NCBI GenBank assembly: GCA_019914995.1
Contig: CM034138.1
Coordinates: 1,674,001 to 1,738,000, forward strand
DNA length: 64,000 nt
DNA from: Acanthochlamys bracteata
Taxonomy: Eukaryota; Streptophyta; Magnoliopsida; Pandanales; Velloziaceae
Direction of reading: 5' to 3'
Part shown: one piece after another, positions 24,099 to 42,144 of the stretch
Position numbering within the stretch: position 1 is the first letter of the stretch
How the letters are laid out: the number at the start of each line of letters is the position of its first letter
Program-made: the position numbers and the translations under genes
Notes under the pieces: model-generated
What the model was told of the DNA's origin: nothing
What the model saw: the letters and a program-made list of their open reading frames with translations, nothing else
Database searches by the model: none

Positions 24099-26050
24099 AA
24101 CAATTATCCACGTCGTACATAAAGAGATTTATATTTATGTATAAATAACACTAGCATGTATTTATCATATATGTTTGACTAAGATCCGCATTTCATGCTC
24201 TCACTGAGATTTTCTTCATCATTAAATGAACTCCCACTTGTGGTCTTCATTTCAAGAGTAGAAATCCAGTGATTAGATTTAATAACTAATTAATTTTCCA
24301 TTCTCGTTTATTAGCTGTACTTTAAATTATATTTTATATCGTAACTGCAATGTCAGATCCTCCGAAAATAGAAAATATTTAAATAAGAATAAGCTGAGGC
24401 AATACAGATTCGGACAGCCGTAAGACTTGGAATAATTAATATAATTTAAGATGAGTTACCATTTTAATCCATTGTTAATTATTCAGTTTTCAAGAAGCTT
24501 GTACGTGCTTTCCTTTCCTAACTGGCTTGAAGATTCCACTATTAATTTGTTAATTTTTTTTTAAGCTTGAACTTTTTTTTTAATAACAACATTAAGAAAT
24601 GACTCGAAGACTTTATAATTATAAATTAAGATCTTGAACTAAGTTTCAACGCTTTCTAATTTTCTAAGACCACCAACTCAATTTCCTTTATTATTATTTT
24701 ATTTATATATACATTTGTTTTTCAAGTTCGAATCGTTTGACCCGCAACGGTAATTTAATTAATTATATATCGTGACCTAATACCATGTCTTTATTTTATA
24801 ATTAGTATAATTAACGAACGACGTGCTGCAATGCAATTTGAAATTGAATTATTTTTTATGCATTGTGTTTAATTAATTACTTTCAGGGACTTTCTCCGAA
24901 AGAAGGAGAAAGAGTTGAAGTTAACATAAAACTTATCAGTTAACTTAATTTGGAAAGGAGAAGAACAAAGAATCGAAGTTGGTAAACCTAATGGATTTTA
25001 ATTTTTGGTACTTCCATTAATAGTTTGAGCTGTATTAATGACTCCTAAAACTTTACAATATTAAGCAAACTATAAGCAGCTTTTGTTTGTGATCAATAGA
25101 AATTTTTTTTTTTGTTTGAGAAAATAGAAAGTTCTTTACAACTAATATTAATTACTAGAAGAGAGTGCCCATTCTTTCTCCGTTTTTTCTCGGTGATTTT
25201 AAAATCTAATCTTTACAATTAGAAAAAATATGAGTTAAAAATATATTGTTAAAATTTCAACATAATCTGACCATAAACAATTTCTATCCGGTCATTTAAT
25301 CAAAATAATAAAAAAAAGACTAAATATTTGGAGTTTTTTTTAATTTTGTCATCTCGATTAAGTGATACAGATGAAAGTCGATTCATAATTTAATTGAATT
25401 GAATTAAATTTTGATAATATATTTCTAATTTGTAATTCTATATATCTAGCGATGTAGATTAATTTTGGGGATCATTCTTGCAATAAAATAAAAAGAGAGT
25501 CTCTAAAAATATTCTTAAATAGCAAGTGCTACCTTCTATTTCTCTCATATAGTAAATGTTTAACAAAGTATAAGGAAAATAAAGTCCATAGCTAGCATAA
25601 TGTTATCAAGTGTATTCTAATAATAAAATATTTGTAACTAGTACGTAATACCGAAAATAACATATCTATCGACTTATATACAGACATTTCCATAAATATT
25701 ATAAAATATTACAAGACTGAAGATTTTTCAATTATATTTTGGAATGCATTATAAAAAAAGATTACTTGGTGTTGCTTCATAGGTTTTGCTTGATTGACTT
25801 TAACCATTTTTATTTTTCTTTTCTTAAAATTTATTTTATATATGACTAAGTTTTACCTTCTGCCAATTGCTCATGGAGAATATAAATTATAGGAAGAGAC
25901 TCAACGGATTTTGCTCTAAAATTACTTCAAATTACTTTTGAATATTTTTATACATAAAAAATTCATTGAGCTCTTAATTATTTATTACAATGATTAGTGA
26001 TACTAATATTACATTTGAATTTTTTTTTGCATGAAAAATTGAAGAAGTCT
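24099..26050. other. A/T-rich spacer, no gene seen
   Basis: Nearly 2 kb of A/T-rich DNA. I found no terminal repeats, no frames of coding character and no RNA genes. Confidence 0.45.
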
Positions 26051-26400
26051 TTTGGGCCTTTAAAATTTGGTATCATATGCCCATTAGAGGTCTAATAAGG
26101 CCCACATGGTTTGCAATTTTCCTCTTCGTTCATAAATCTCCCAGTTTTTTCCTGCGTACAAAGAAACACTTATCACTCTCACTCGTTTTTTCAAAATTTG
26201 ATCTTTCTCATCTTCTTCTCATACAGCGAAAGACAATTCTGCGGAACTTGTATCGTGCTGATCACGAATCACCGCCTGAGCTCGATCAATAATCAACGCC
26301 GGCAGGTCGAAAATTGTTCTGAATATAACTGCATCGGTTTTATATTTTATGAAAAGATAAGAGGGAATTCATGTGATAGGTAGTAATGGTTGATGTGATC
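26051..26400 (+). other. Possible orphan transcript leader
   Basis: An island with pyrimidine-rich runs (tctcactc, ttctcatcttcttctcat) followed by a higher-G/C segment (cggaacttgtatcgtgctgatcac, cgcctgagctcgatc) looks like the 5' leader of a plant gene. It is followed by T-rich, intron-like sequence, but no coding exon is found before the TRIM fossil at 26.87 kb. It may be a non-coding transcript or a gene whose body was lost. Confidence 0.25.
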
Positions 26401-26873
26401 TGTGTTTCGGAATGTTGGTAGGTCTTGGTTTGTTTGGTAATGAACAGAAATGGAACGCATTTGTAAATTAAAATAATTATGCACTGCTCTTAATTACCAA
26501 TTAATGATTATTATGATCTGTATGCCTGTTAAATGCAGACATTTTCGTGTTGATCGTGATGATCGCTGATTAGTTGCTTATTTTCATGTTTGTGATTGAA
26601 CTAAGTCTTTTGACCTTTCTCTCTTTTTTTACCCCTTTTTGTTATTTGGTTGTTAAATAAAGATTTTGAAGAGTAAGGTTTTCTTATGAAAGATTCTGAT
26701 TAGGGCCTTATTTGGCATGGTTTATTGGAAGGGCTTTTGGGCTTTTCGAATCCCAAAAACCTTTCCAAAGTGCTGTAGAATATTTGTTTAAAATATTTAA
26801 AAGGCATGAATAAATAGTATATCATGAAATTATTATATGTATATATTCAGAAACAAGGTATTTGGTAGTCTCG

Positions 26874-27658
26874 ATATTGAATTAAAAGTGAGTAGATTAA
26901 TCTCATATTGAATAAAAATAAGATTAAAAAAACTAATATACTAGAGAGTTTAAGTTTTTGAATTAAATTAGATTTTCTAATATATGAATCGGACCCTTTA
27001 TGGATCTTATTTTGGTTAACTCTTATGGTATTGTATCTCTCTAACAATGATATCAGAATCAATGGTTTAACTGGGAGCATAAGCACGTAGTAATTCTCGC
27101 TGACATTAGGTAAACAGATTAAAAGCAGTGTGATTCACATTGACTTTCGCAAGGTGTGAGCGAAAATTCGAAACAAGTTGGACTCTGATGGCTGGGTCTT
27201 AATTGCGTAGACGATACGCATGCGAGCCGATCGACACATATTATATCTCTAGCTAGTAGTACGATGAGCGAGTTAAGAGCAATACGACTCACATAAGCTT
27301 TCGAAAAATATAAGTAAGGATTCACAACGAATTGAGCTCTGATAGCTGGCTTTGGTATGCAATAATGATGCTCGGGCCAAGTGATTGAAATTCTGATTGA
27401 TCAATATACTTGGTGCGCGATAAAGTATTTGGATGAGGAGGAATATGGGTGACTCACACTTGAGGAGAAGATTGTTAGATTAAGAGTAAGTAAATTAATC
27501 TCATATTGAATAAAATTAAGATGAAAAGGATGTTAATATAATATAGTTTTATAACCATTAGCTTAAGGTTTTGCGTTAGATTGAATTTTTTAGTATATGG
27601 ACTGAACTATTCAGATGTTTTATATTGATTAATTTTTCCGATATTGTATCTCCTGATA
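26874..27658 (+). mobile_element. TRIM-type LTR retrotransposon fossil, second copy
   Basis: Direct repeats of about 175-185 bp (about 26,874-27,046 and 27,473-27,658) surround an interior of about 425 bp. The first repeat ends TCTCTAACA, the second starts TGTTAGAT. A primer-binding-like site for initiator tRNA-Met follows at about 27,047-27,060 and a purine tract precedes the second repeat. The interior word order is the same as in the copy at 7,112-7,904 (acaagttgga, gcgagccgatcg, ctagctagtagta). No coding capacity, as usual for TRIMs. Old, with clearly diverged repeats. Confidence 0.7.
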
Positions 27659-28992
27659 CTCGATTGTTAATTTTATATTGTTTATCTTATATCTGTTGAA
27701 GGTTTTGACTCAGGCATTGTGTTCATCTTCATGTTCAGTGTACCACAATGAGTGTTTCGGTTATCATAGTATGGATTTTTATGCCTGAGAAAGTCGGTTT
27801 TATATCATTAAAAGAGCCTGGAAAGGATTCGTGAAGTTCAACAGACCATACCAAACCCTTTGGCTCCTGTTATTGCAAGCATTAACCTTTTACATAGCGA
27901 CTTCTTTGGACTAAAGGAGGGGGAGAACGGGTAATGAGAAAGTAAAACAGCTTCCTTCACAACACAAGGGCAACAAAACACGCTTCTTTTTCTCAACATG
28001 GTAATCTGTTTTTGCTGATAAAAGTGAAAAAGCTTTATATACAGCTGTGGTCACTAAAGCCAGTTCCTGCTTTGCTTTCCTTCATGTATGGAAATTTATT
28101 TTTATTTTTTAATTTTATATTTTTTAATTTTATTTCTAAAACATTACTTTATATGAAAAGAACACGCTCCTAAGCTGGTCTCACCTAATGTAATGAAATA
28201 AGATTTTGTTATTGTCAGAATAAACTAAATCTTTATAAGAGTTAGAAGATGATCTCTTCGTATTAACATTTTTTTTTAAAAAATGTTTGTTCATATGATA
28301 GTAGGCTGATTTTTCATTTGAAATAACTAACTGAAAATTATGAGACTTAAAAAGAGAAGTATTTTGATTGTTCAATAAACAATTAAAAGAGTAATTTGGA
28401 ACTAATTCTCGTGCAACTATCATTTCTCAAATTATCAAATTGAAATGACATTTTACATCCTTCACATCATAACCTTGACAATAATAAAATAGAAATTCTT
28501 AACTTCAAAAACAAAGATTCTTATCCATAGACCGTCTAACATATAATTTTCTCTAATTTCATTTCTAGTTTTCTTAAATGGCTTTGTGTATATAATAATT
28601 TTTAAATAAAATATTTAAAATTTTTACAATAAATTTAATTTTTTAAATAATAAAAATTATACATATAAAAATTATTCTAGCATAAAGTTCATCTATGTGA
28701 GACAACGACAAAATATTTCACAATTATGTAAGAGCCCTGTTGGCCGTTCAAATTTGCTTCATTAGTAATAGTTAGACAAGTACATTGGTAGAAGTCAACT
28801 TCCATTATAATATTTGCATTAGCTAATATAACTTGAAGTACCATGAAAGGCAAACAACTAATTTCCAACTCAAATAGGTAAGAAGGCAACAACATCTCCC
28901 GCAAAAACAAAGATCAACAACATCTCCATTCGAAGATGACTAATCAATACACACCGTAAGCAGGGACACAGAAGCATTAAATATGAGAACGC
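27659..28992. other. Spacer between TRIM fossil and RPS14
   Basis: 27,660-28,080 has moderate complexity but no convincing frame. 28,080-28,680 is A/T-rich; a minus-strand frame of 80 codons at 28,181-28,423 has no recognised domain. 28,690-28,990 is the 3' flank of RPS14. Confidence 0.4.
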
Positions 28993-31040
<2,048 letters not shown>

Positions 31041-31160
31041 GGATGGAGATCGTGGCTTGAATGTTTGTAGATCTCGGTAATCGACCAGGACGAAAATAGA
31101 ACAGAAGTCTTCTTCCTCAGCCGCCACAAAACCACGTAGATTTTATTTGAAGGGACGCTC

Positions 31161-31170
31161 TTTAGGGTTT
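31161..31170 (-). promoter_or_regulatory. Telo-box upstream of RPS14
   Basis: Minus-strand AAACCCTAAA, 121 nt upstream of the RPS14 ATG. Telo-boxes are recurrent in promoters of plant ribosomal-protein and other growth genes and work with TCP-binding site II motifs; no site II was seen close by. Confidence 0.6.
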
Positions 31171-31246
31171 GTTAGCTGCTAACATTAGAAGTTTAGAACC
31201 ACTTGCATAGGTTAGATTTCCAAATTACCCCTATTACCTAATTCGT

Positions 31247-31499
31247 TTAGTGCTTGTTTATCAACACTTCAAATTCATTTTTTTAAAAACTTATTTTCAA
31301 TATAAAATACATATTAAAATTAAAATAAAACTTTTTTATTAATAATTTTTTTAAAATTTATTTTTAAAACTTACTATAAATAATCTATTAATATATAATT
31401 TTATTTTTATTAAATATTTTTAATTTTTAATTTAATTTTTTAAATTTATTTTAAAAAACTTAATTAATTTATTTTTTTAACAAGATAAACACGCCCTAA
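31247..31499. mobile_element. A/T-rich MITE (about 250 bp)
   Basis: Ends TTAGTGCTTGTTTATC and, inverted, TTAGGGCGTGTTTATC, surrounding almost pure A/T. Target duplication is unclear. The same end form (GGGCGTGTTTA) recurs at 60,673, so this is a dispersed family, probably hAT- or Harbinger-derived. Confidence 0.55.
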
Positions 31500-32172
31500 C
31501 TATAGAGGTCTCAGTGCAAACAGTTCAGGCTCAAAGTTTTGGTCGCTTGGGTTCAAATTCATGTGGGGTGTAGTCTCTTAAATAAATGACTTTCTTAAGA
31601 AAATATTTTTCTTATAAATTATTATAAAAATATAAACAAAATTCGAAATTAAATTTATTTGTAAAAAACGTATTTCCCAACATATAAAAAAAACTGCATC
31701 AAGGCCTAGTTTTCATTACATGCTTTTATAACTAGAATTTGTTTATTCTTAAATAGCTTGCATTTTTACCTCAACTTTATTTTTTAGGGTAATCAAATTC
31801 AATTTATTAATACCCTTAAAGTTCAATTTATTGGTACCCTTATCCAACCTTATGGTGATAGGTTATACTTCACATTTAATTATTACAGAACCTGCTTCTA
31901 CTATAAAGTGGATAGCTAAAATGTTCTACTAGTACAAAGTTTAAACCTTTATACTGTCATGATCTTTCTCATAACTGAAAACATATAATACAATTCACAA
32001 TATTCGTATCACCTCACATATAGACAACAGTTTTCCATCTTTAAAAACGTTAATAATGCAGTTATACATTTTTTTATCACAAAAAGAATGAATTAAACGA
32101 AGAATGAAATCAATAAAATGTTATGAGGCTAGCTGACAGGAGACAAATCAATCCTAGGGTCTGCATCTCGAA
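31500..32172. other. Spacer with possible SINE-like internal promoter
   Basis: 31,505-31,580 holds 'ggtcgcttgggttcaaattc', like a tRNA-type B box in a SINE, but the A box and tail are not clear. The rest is unremarkable A/T-rich sequence. Confidence 0.3.
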
Positions 32173-32604
32173 CTTCTTGCTCTCAATACACAACTCATGG
32201 GAGTGAGTAGGATGCTTCGTGACGTTAATTAGAGCTCCATATGAAGATTGTAATATCATGCCCCCTTGATCCCACACAAGGAAAAAACTCCAAAGGTTGA
32301 AGTCAAAATAAATTTCTTGTTCTCAACACACAACTTGGAAGAGTAACAGTAGGATGATTCGTGACATTAATCCGAGCTCCATATGATGATTGTAATATCA
32401 TGCCCCCTTACTCCCAAACAAGGACGAAACTCCAAAGGTTGAACTGCAATATGTCAAAATAAATTTCTTGTTCTCAATATACAACTTAGAAAAGTAACAG
32501 TAGGATGCTTCGTGATATTAATCGGACGATTGTTCATCATGCCCCCTTGATCCCACACAAGGAAGAAACTCCAAAGGTTGAACTGTAATACGTCAAAATA
32601 AATT
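32173..32604. repeat. Three-copy tandem repeat, unit about 140-150 bp
   Basis: Copies at about 32,173-32,312, 32,313-32,463 and 32,464-32,604. Each contains, in order, 'ttcttgttctcaa', 'gtaacagtaggatg', 'tcgtgac(g/a)ttaat', 'atcatgccccctt', 'caaggaa.aaactccaaaggttga' and 'tcaaaataaatt'. Copies differ by scattered substitutions and short deletions (copy 3 lacks part of the central 'gagctccatatga' segment). No frame runs through all copies. It may be the start of a satellite-like array or the 3' part of an unrecognised non-coding transcript. Confidence 0.75.
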
Positions 32605-34144
32605 GTATAAATAAATTGAAGAAAATCACAGATCAAATGACAGAATGCTCCCACTAGTCCATGCCATGAATCTGCAGAAGGCATCATAGTATGGGCAGTT
32701 GCAAACATGCAGAACAAATGAAAATGTTCCAACCATAAATATACTATTTTCAGGGACCAGTACTACAGACTTGACCACAACCATGTTATACATGTTTATG
32801 TTCACAATCCTCAATCAGAAATACACGTAAACATAAACCAGTTTGGCCTCAGAATAACTAGCCAAAGTAAAACTGGGTTAACTCGTTAGACCCTTTTCAA
32901 CACTTGATTTTCAAACATTCCACATTTTGAACAAGGAAACAATCTAATTCACGATATATTAATCTAGTAAACACAACGATCAACGCCAATTACGGGTAAC
33001 AAAACTTCAATAATCAAAACTATGTTTCTCTCATAATCTTAAGGATATTATTTGAAATGAAATCTATGGAAAACACATACATGTAGACGGTGATAAGTGT
33101 TGGCTCATACCCCTCACTCCAACTGTTACGCAGAACAACGAAGTGGCCAAGGAAGCCAAACAAGATGGTTAATTTAAGCCCATCATACACACAAGGTGTA
33201 TGCCACAATTTTTGAAAACCTTATCTCGTGGAATACCACGCTATCCCATTCCTCAAGGGGAAAGCGCTCGGCCATGGGCTATACAACACAGACTATCCTT
33301 AATTCTGTAGATCATGATCGAACAAACATGGTGAATTCTTACGAACTACAGAAACAAATTCCCGAAAACAAAATTAAGTAATACAATCGAGGTCTCACCT
33401 GATCAGTATCACCTCCTACGACACCGCCGCCGTTAAGAAGAATGGTGAATGGCAAAGCCCTAGAGTAGATAAGAGAGCTAGCGAAAAGTAAACAATATGT
33501 AACCTGATTCGAACCCTGTGTTGATGTGGCACAGGTGACCCAACCGGACAAAGGTTAGAGATGGTTTCCGGTTTAAGTTTGGATTTGAAATTTTAAAATA
33601 AATTTCTAGTTACAGTTTTTTCTGGAATTTTCTCTTTTATACAATAGATGATTTTTAATGGAGTCGAATTGTTTTATTAGTCTTTTAACACTCTGTTTTG
33701 GTATATTTTTAGTGCATATTTGCTAAAGTATTTTATCTTACTTATTTATTCAAATTTGTAAAATTTTCTATATTTTAAAAAAAATGTAGAATATATAATA
33801 AATTGTATCATATAAAATATTATACATATAATTATTATTTAAGAATAAAATTTATTTCTAAAAAATTCAAAATAAATTGTATATTGTAAAACTTTTTATA
33901 TTTGGTGTTGTTTGAAATTGCTTAAAAACTATTTTTATTTTATTTATATTTTATATTTTTAATAATGATTTTTACAATATTTTTTATAGAGTTTTACAAA
34001 ATTTTAAAAAATTATATTGTAATATTTATTATTATTATTTTTTAAAAATAAGATAATAAAATCTGTTTTCTAAAAAATTTTAAATATTTTTTGCTCTAAA
34101 ATATTTTTTTTGGAAAGCATTTCTAAACATTCTTCAGGAGACTA
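32605..34144. other. Spacer; possible non-coding exon near 33.4 kb
   Basis: At 33,399-33,470 on the minus strand a G/C-richer stretch ends in a good donor (GATCAG then GTGAGACC), like a 5' leader exon, but it lacks an ATG and no downstream coding exon was recognised. 33,560-34,144 is A/T-rich. Confidence 0.3.
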
Positions 34145-34355
34145 TTAGGTTGCGTTTGGTAAAACATTTTTCAAAAATAATTTTTTAATTTTTTATAAAT
34201 ATCTAGAGAATTTTTTTTAATTTATAAAATATGAAGAAATTTTATGTGATAAAATTTTTTATTTTTAATAAAAAAATAAAACTTATTTTCAGAAAATATA
34301 AATAATTTTATTTTAAAAGAATTCTATCCAAAATCAGTCTCAAACAGTCCCTACA
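34145..34355. mobile_element. A/T-rich MITE-like element
   Basis: Starts TTAGGTTGCGTTTGGTAAAA and ends with the inverse of GTAGGGACTGTTTGAGAC, with pure A/T between. Imperfect inverted ends and size fit a decayed MITE. No target duplication could be fixed. Confidence 0.4.
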
Positions 34356-35185
34356 GCATCTTTCATCAATCTCGGTTTGGTAATTCAAACTTCAAAGAAT
34401 TACTATTTGAAAGTTTTGTAAATATTACACTACTGTATGTAATTGAGCAAGGAACGTTTACAAATACAACCAATATTCCAAGTGAAATATGTCAAAGTTT
34501 TTTAAAAATGCTTATAAAATAATTTTTTTGAAATAAAAAATATTTTGATTTTATTTTGATTTAAAAAATAAAATTTACTACATAAAATTGTTTACATTTT
34601 TAAATTTTATAACTATTATAAAAAATTTATAAAGTACCATAAATACAGAACTAATAAAAATATTTTATAGAATAGAATTCTAAACGTTCCTAGAATTCTG
34701 AAATTTTAGAATTTTTTTAAAATAAAAAATATTTTTTTTAAAAATAATTTTACTTGTTTACTTTTAAAAAATAATAAAAATATATAAAAAAATTCATTAC
34801 TTAAAATTTTTAATTTTTAAATAAATTTAATAAATATTTATAAAACATATATTAAAAAATTATAAAATTAAAAATTAAAAAAAAATGTTGAAAAAAAGCT
34901 GAACCAAACACTTGTTCTATTCTCCATTTGTAAGCTCTTGAAACTGTTGGAAGTTTGTTTTTAGTTTGCACCGACACAAACAATATCAATGGAAATCTTT
35001 TAATTATTCTCTAGAAGTCTGCTGCATATAGGTAGAACTTACAGCAACCTATCGGATAAACTAGGAAGCCGGCGAAAGAAGTTGACAGTAGCCGGCGGCA
35101 TAGGGTCTCTAAACATAGGATACCTGTCATTAGGATACATTTTAGAAAAGATATCCTAATGAAAATACCTTTCATTCAACTTATT
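34356..35185. other. A/T-rich spacer
   Basis: A/T-rich DNA; around 34,880-34,960 ('gctgaaccaaacacttgttc') another MITE end may be present. No gene. Confidence 0.35.
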
Positions 35186-36938
35186 TTTGTTAAAGCTTCA
35201 TTAGAATACCTTTAAAAAAAGTACTTACTTTTATAAGCACACTAAAAAACCTCCTTAAATCTTCCAGACAAGTCAAAGTCGTGGAGCTGACACTCAGCAT
35301 AGCTCTCCTTGTTCTCAATGATTGAAAGTTGAGCTGAATCTTTACACGGACATCAACCGTTGTCACCGGCGGCAGCCTAGGGAACCGGAGATCTTGCGCT
35401 TTGATAATCGTAGCGCGAAGATGCAAAAGCTTTGGTGACTAGTAAACCTTTGGCCTCGTATGACTAACTTGCGGCTTCGTGATCCGAGCTGATGGATTCA
35501 GTGAACGCTTCATCTGCTTGCGCACCAAACCAAACGGCCACCATGATATCTCCAGTGACCGGATTCTGTTCATCGCGCCCCCTTTTAGGCGGTATCACTG
35601 AGGCGCTAACGGTCCATCAGGCTGATCACGGACAAGTATGCCGGAGAGATCGAAGCAAACACCGTCGAGGAACGCATCGCCGCCGTTGTAAATTGATATC
35701 TCGAGCGTTGACTCCATCTTGACAATTCCAAATTGCCAGTAACATCCGGCGGGAGGTCACGGGAACGGAGAAGATGCGGACCCGAGCGGACCTTGATGTA
35801 AGGGCTCTCGCATGATCGGAGACCCCTGACTTTTACTACACGAACGAACAAGTACTGCATAGGCTGTACAAGGTCGTAGGCTGATGCCAGCGGCGGGACT
35901 CGCTCCATTGCCTGAGGTGAAGGCATGGTTCTGTTGGGATTAGGAATAACTCTGGGTGCGTAGTGGCTTTGCTAGCCCGAGATTCCAGCTGTAATGGACG
36001 CTCTTCTCGGTATCCTAACTCCTCCAATGCTCGATGTGGTCTGCATCTTTCTTACTTCAGGCGGGAACGCTTCAGGCTGCGGGTGGTCCGGCATCAGTAG
36101 CCCTTTTGGCGGTGTTTCTTAGTGTACATGTACCGCCGACGGCGGTTGGTCTTCCATCACCGCAATGCGTACAGGTGTTGTTAGATCAGCGTTTTGATGG
36201 CGGTAGGCTTGGGTGCTTCTGGATAATCCGTTGAGTCTCTAAACGGAGGTTGAGACCCTTCGGCGGGCGGCTGATCTTGTGCTGGTGGCTCCGTTTTCTT
36301 TTCTTCAACAAGCTGCTCAACATAAACTAAGAGCGCGTTTGACACTGCTTATTATAAATAATTTTTTAATTTTATATTTTTTAATATATATTTTATAAGT
36401 ATTTAAAAAATTTATTTAAAAATTTTGATAATGTAAAAAAATTCTACGAAATAAAATTTTTTTATTACATATTTTTATTATTTTTTAAAAATAAAAAAAA
36501 TAAAAATATCTTTTATTTTATAAAAGCTTTATTTTATAAGTATTACCAAATGCTCTCTTAAATCTTTAATCCAATCTCGCCGCGAACCTAGTTGATAAAC
36601 TACGCTTCTCTAGAGGGAAGTAAATCAGTCCCTCCTCGCCCCTTCGAGCAAACTGAGTTTCATAAATGCAAACCTTGCCCAGATACTAGTTCCTACGGCC
36701 ACTTCCGGCAAGTCCGCTTAATCGGCATCCATACCTGTTAAGTCAGGGACAACAAACTCGAGTCTTTCGTACCAACTGTGATTTAAATCTCTCCGACATG
36801 TCCGTGTCCGTTTACGTTGTCCAGCAAATTCGACAACAACGTAAGGACTCAACGTACCTTGGCCATCTTTTGGTAAAAGGTCGCGTGCATCGGCAACCTC
36901 CACTACCAATTCCGGACAACACTTCCGGCCGTCATCAT
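35186..36938 (-). pseudogene. Pseudogene of a QUIRKY-type multiple C2 domain and transmembrane protein (MCTP)
   Basis: Read on the minus strand from ATG 36,935: MTAGSVVR, then, one base out of frame, LVVEVADARDLLPKDGQG and TLSPYVVVEFAGQRKRTRT (first C2 domain). Then come QFARRGEEGLIYFPLEKRS-like remains, a MITE at 36,328-36,559, and a Pro/Glu-rich linker (VEEKKTEPPAQDQPP). Next are LVQPMQYLFVRVVKVRGLRSCESPYIKVRSG (second C2) and LHLRATIIKAQDLRFPRLPP (third C2). The order matches QUIRKY/MCTP15, plasmodesmal tethers needed for cell-cell signalling, but several frame changes and stops interrupt it, parts of C2 domains are missing and the C-terminal C2 and membrane region are absent. Codon composition is still richer in G/C than the surroundings. 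Functional QKY genes are intronless, as here, so this need not be a retrocopy. Confidence 0.8.
36328..36559. mobile_element. MITE inserted in the MCTP pseudogene (232 bp)
   Basis: Inverted ends TAAGAGCGCGTTTGACACTGCTTAT and TAAGAGAGCATTTGGTAATACTTAT (each given here in shortened recognition: TAAGAG(C/A)GC(G/A)TTTG) surround A/T-rich DNA. Pseudogene reading resumes on both sides (..GEIGLKI-like, then VYVEQLVEE), so the element entered the coding sequence. A 3-bp TTA duplication is possible but not certain. Confidence 0.7.
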
Positions 36939-37849
36939 GCTGCTACATCATCTCTCTCTACAGATGTATACTTTGTTAATTGAGATAGATATTGAAAACC
37001 GGTAAAGAAATAAAAGGCGTGTTTCAAATATCTGTAACTGAATTTCATAAAATTGAAAAATAAAAAATAAAACTTTTTTAAAAATAAAGTGGAAGTAAAG
37101 TTTAGTATTTATGTTTTAATAAGTTTTAAAAGTGTGTTGAAAATTGAAGGATATAATTATATTGAAAAGTGTATAAATAAAAAAGTTGAAATTAAAATTT
37201 TATATGTAGAAATAGAATTCTGAATTTTTTGTGTAATTGAAATATAAGAACTGTGGATGGTGTTACCGTTTTAGAAGAAGCGCCATGCTTTTTCTTGGAT
37301 TCTCCATTTGAAATGTTTGCTTGCAACAACTGCTTTTCCCTCCGGCCGTTTATTTCCGTTCGTTTCTCGTTGCACTTCATGTTTAACGCTAATAATAATC
37401 ATGCATTATTTCGAAATCAATTACATAAAATCCGAATTTAATCTTAATGAGATCGACAACCTATTCTCTATATCTTGATGTACAAAATTTGTAACAACAA
37501 TAGAGACGCCATATGAGATTAAATTCGGATTTTATGTAATATCTGATTACTGTTAAAAGAATAAAAGAGGAAAATGTATACTTACTGTTAAAACTACAGT
37601 TACTGTAACTAATTACATAGCAGCACAAATGAGAAGATTTTCTACAACAATGAACGGGAGTTGTTTTCGGCGAAGTTGCGCCTTCTCGAATGTACAAGTA
37701 TGCATTGTAGGTGCAGTTTGCGTTGGTTTCTTTTGAATTTCCGCTGCAGTTGGACATTGAATATGATTAGAGAATGCAGAAATAAAGATTTGATTTCGGA
37801 GTGTTTTACTTTCATGAAACTATACCTGGTAACATGATATGAGTATATT
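36939..37849. other. Spacer between MCTP pseudogene and isochorismate synthase
   Basis: A/T-rich at 37,010-37,220, then 3' flank of the isochorismate synthase gene. An inverted pair of ~24 bp (about 37,422-37,445 'cataaaatccgaatttaatct' and 37,512-37,537, its complement) could form a hairpin. No gene seen. Confidence 0.4.
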
Positions 37850-41659
<3,810 letters not shown>

Positions 41660-42144
41660 TAAAGCCTGTCGAGTAAAGCTTCAAGCTTTTTGCTTCTCTA
41701 AAGGGATGGCTGGATTTGTTCTTGTTGTGCTGTTGATGGTGTTGATACGCAGGAGGAGGGAAGAGATAAGGAAAAGTGGGCCCATGTAATCTCAAACGAA
41801 CTCATAAAACTGTCCAACTTTCAAACTTGTAGGGCCAACAAACAAGCTCATTATTGACCAATAGAATCATCTTATAGAAATCACAAAAAACAACCAATCA
41901 GCAACAGCACCTCTATACACTCAAATTTATTGCACCAGAGACAGAGTAAAACAACATGACTTACAAGTGATTTAGATTCTATACATTGGATTCTTATTAT
42001 GTTACTCTTCTGTAAAAACACACACCTATTATCACCTGACTGAAAAGGATATACAAGGATTTAAACATAAAGGTGTTAAAATGACAAATAATTGAATGTA
42101 GTATACAAAATTGTATGTATGAAACATGGATTTTTCTCCTATTG

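Noticed and set aside
28181-28423. 80-codon minus-strand frame with a vague retroelement flavour
   Set aside because: A/T-rich, Asn/Lys/Ser-biased as expected by chance; no domain could be named.
32626-33208. Two hydrophobic minus-strand frames of ~62 codons
   Set aside because: They overlap low-complexity spacer, start without leader or splice support and match no family I know.
33500-33560. tRNA-like B box (GGTTCGAATCA) on the minus strand
   Set aside because: No A box at the right distance and no cloverleaf could be drawn.
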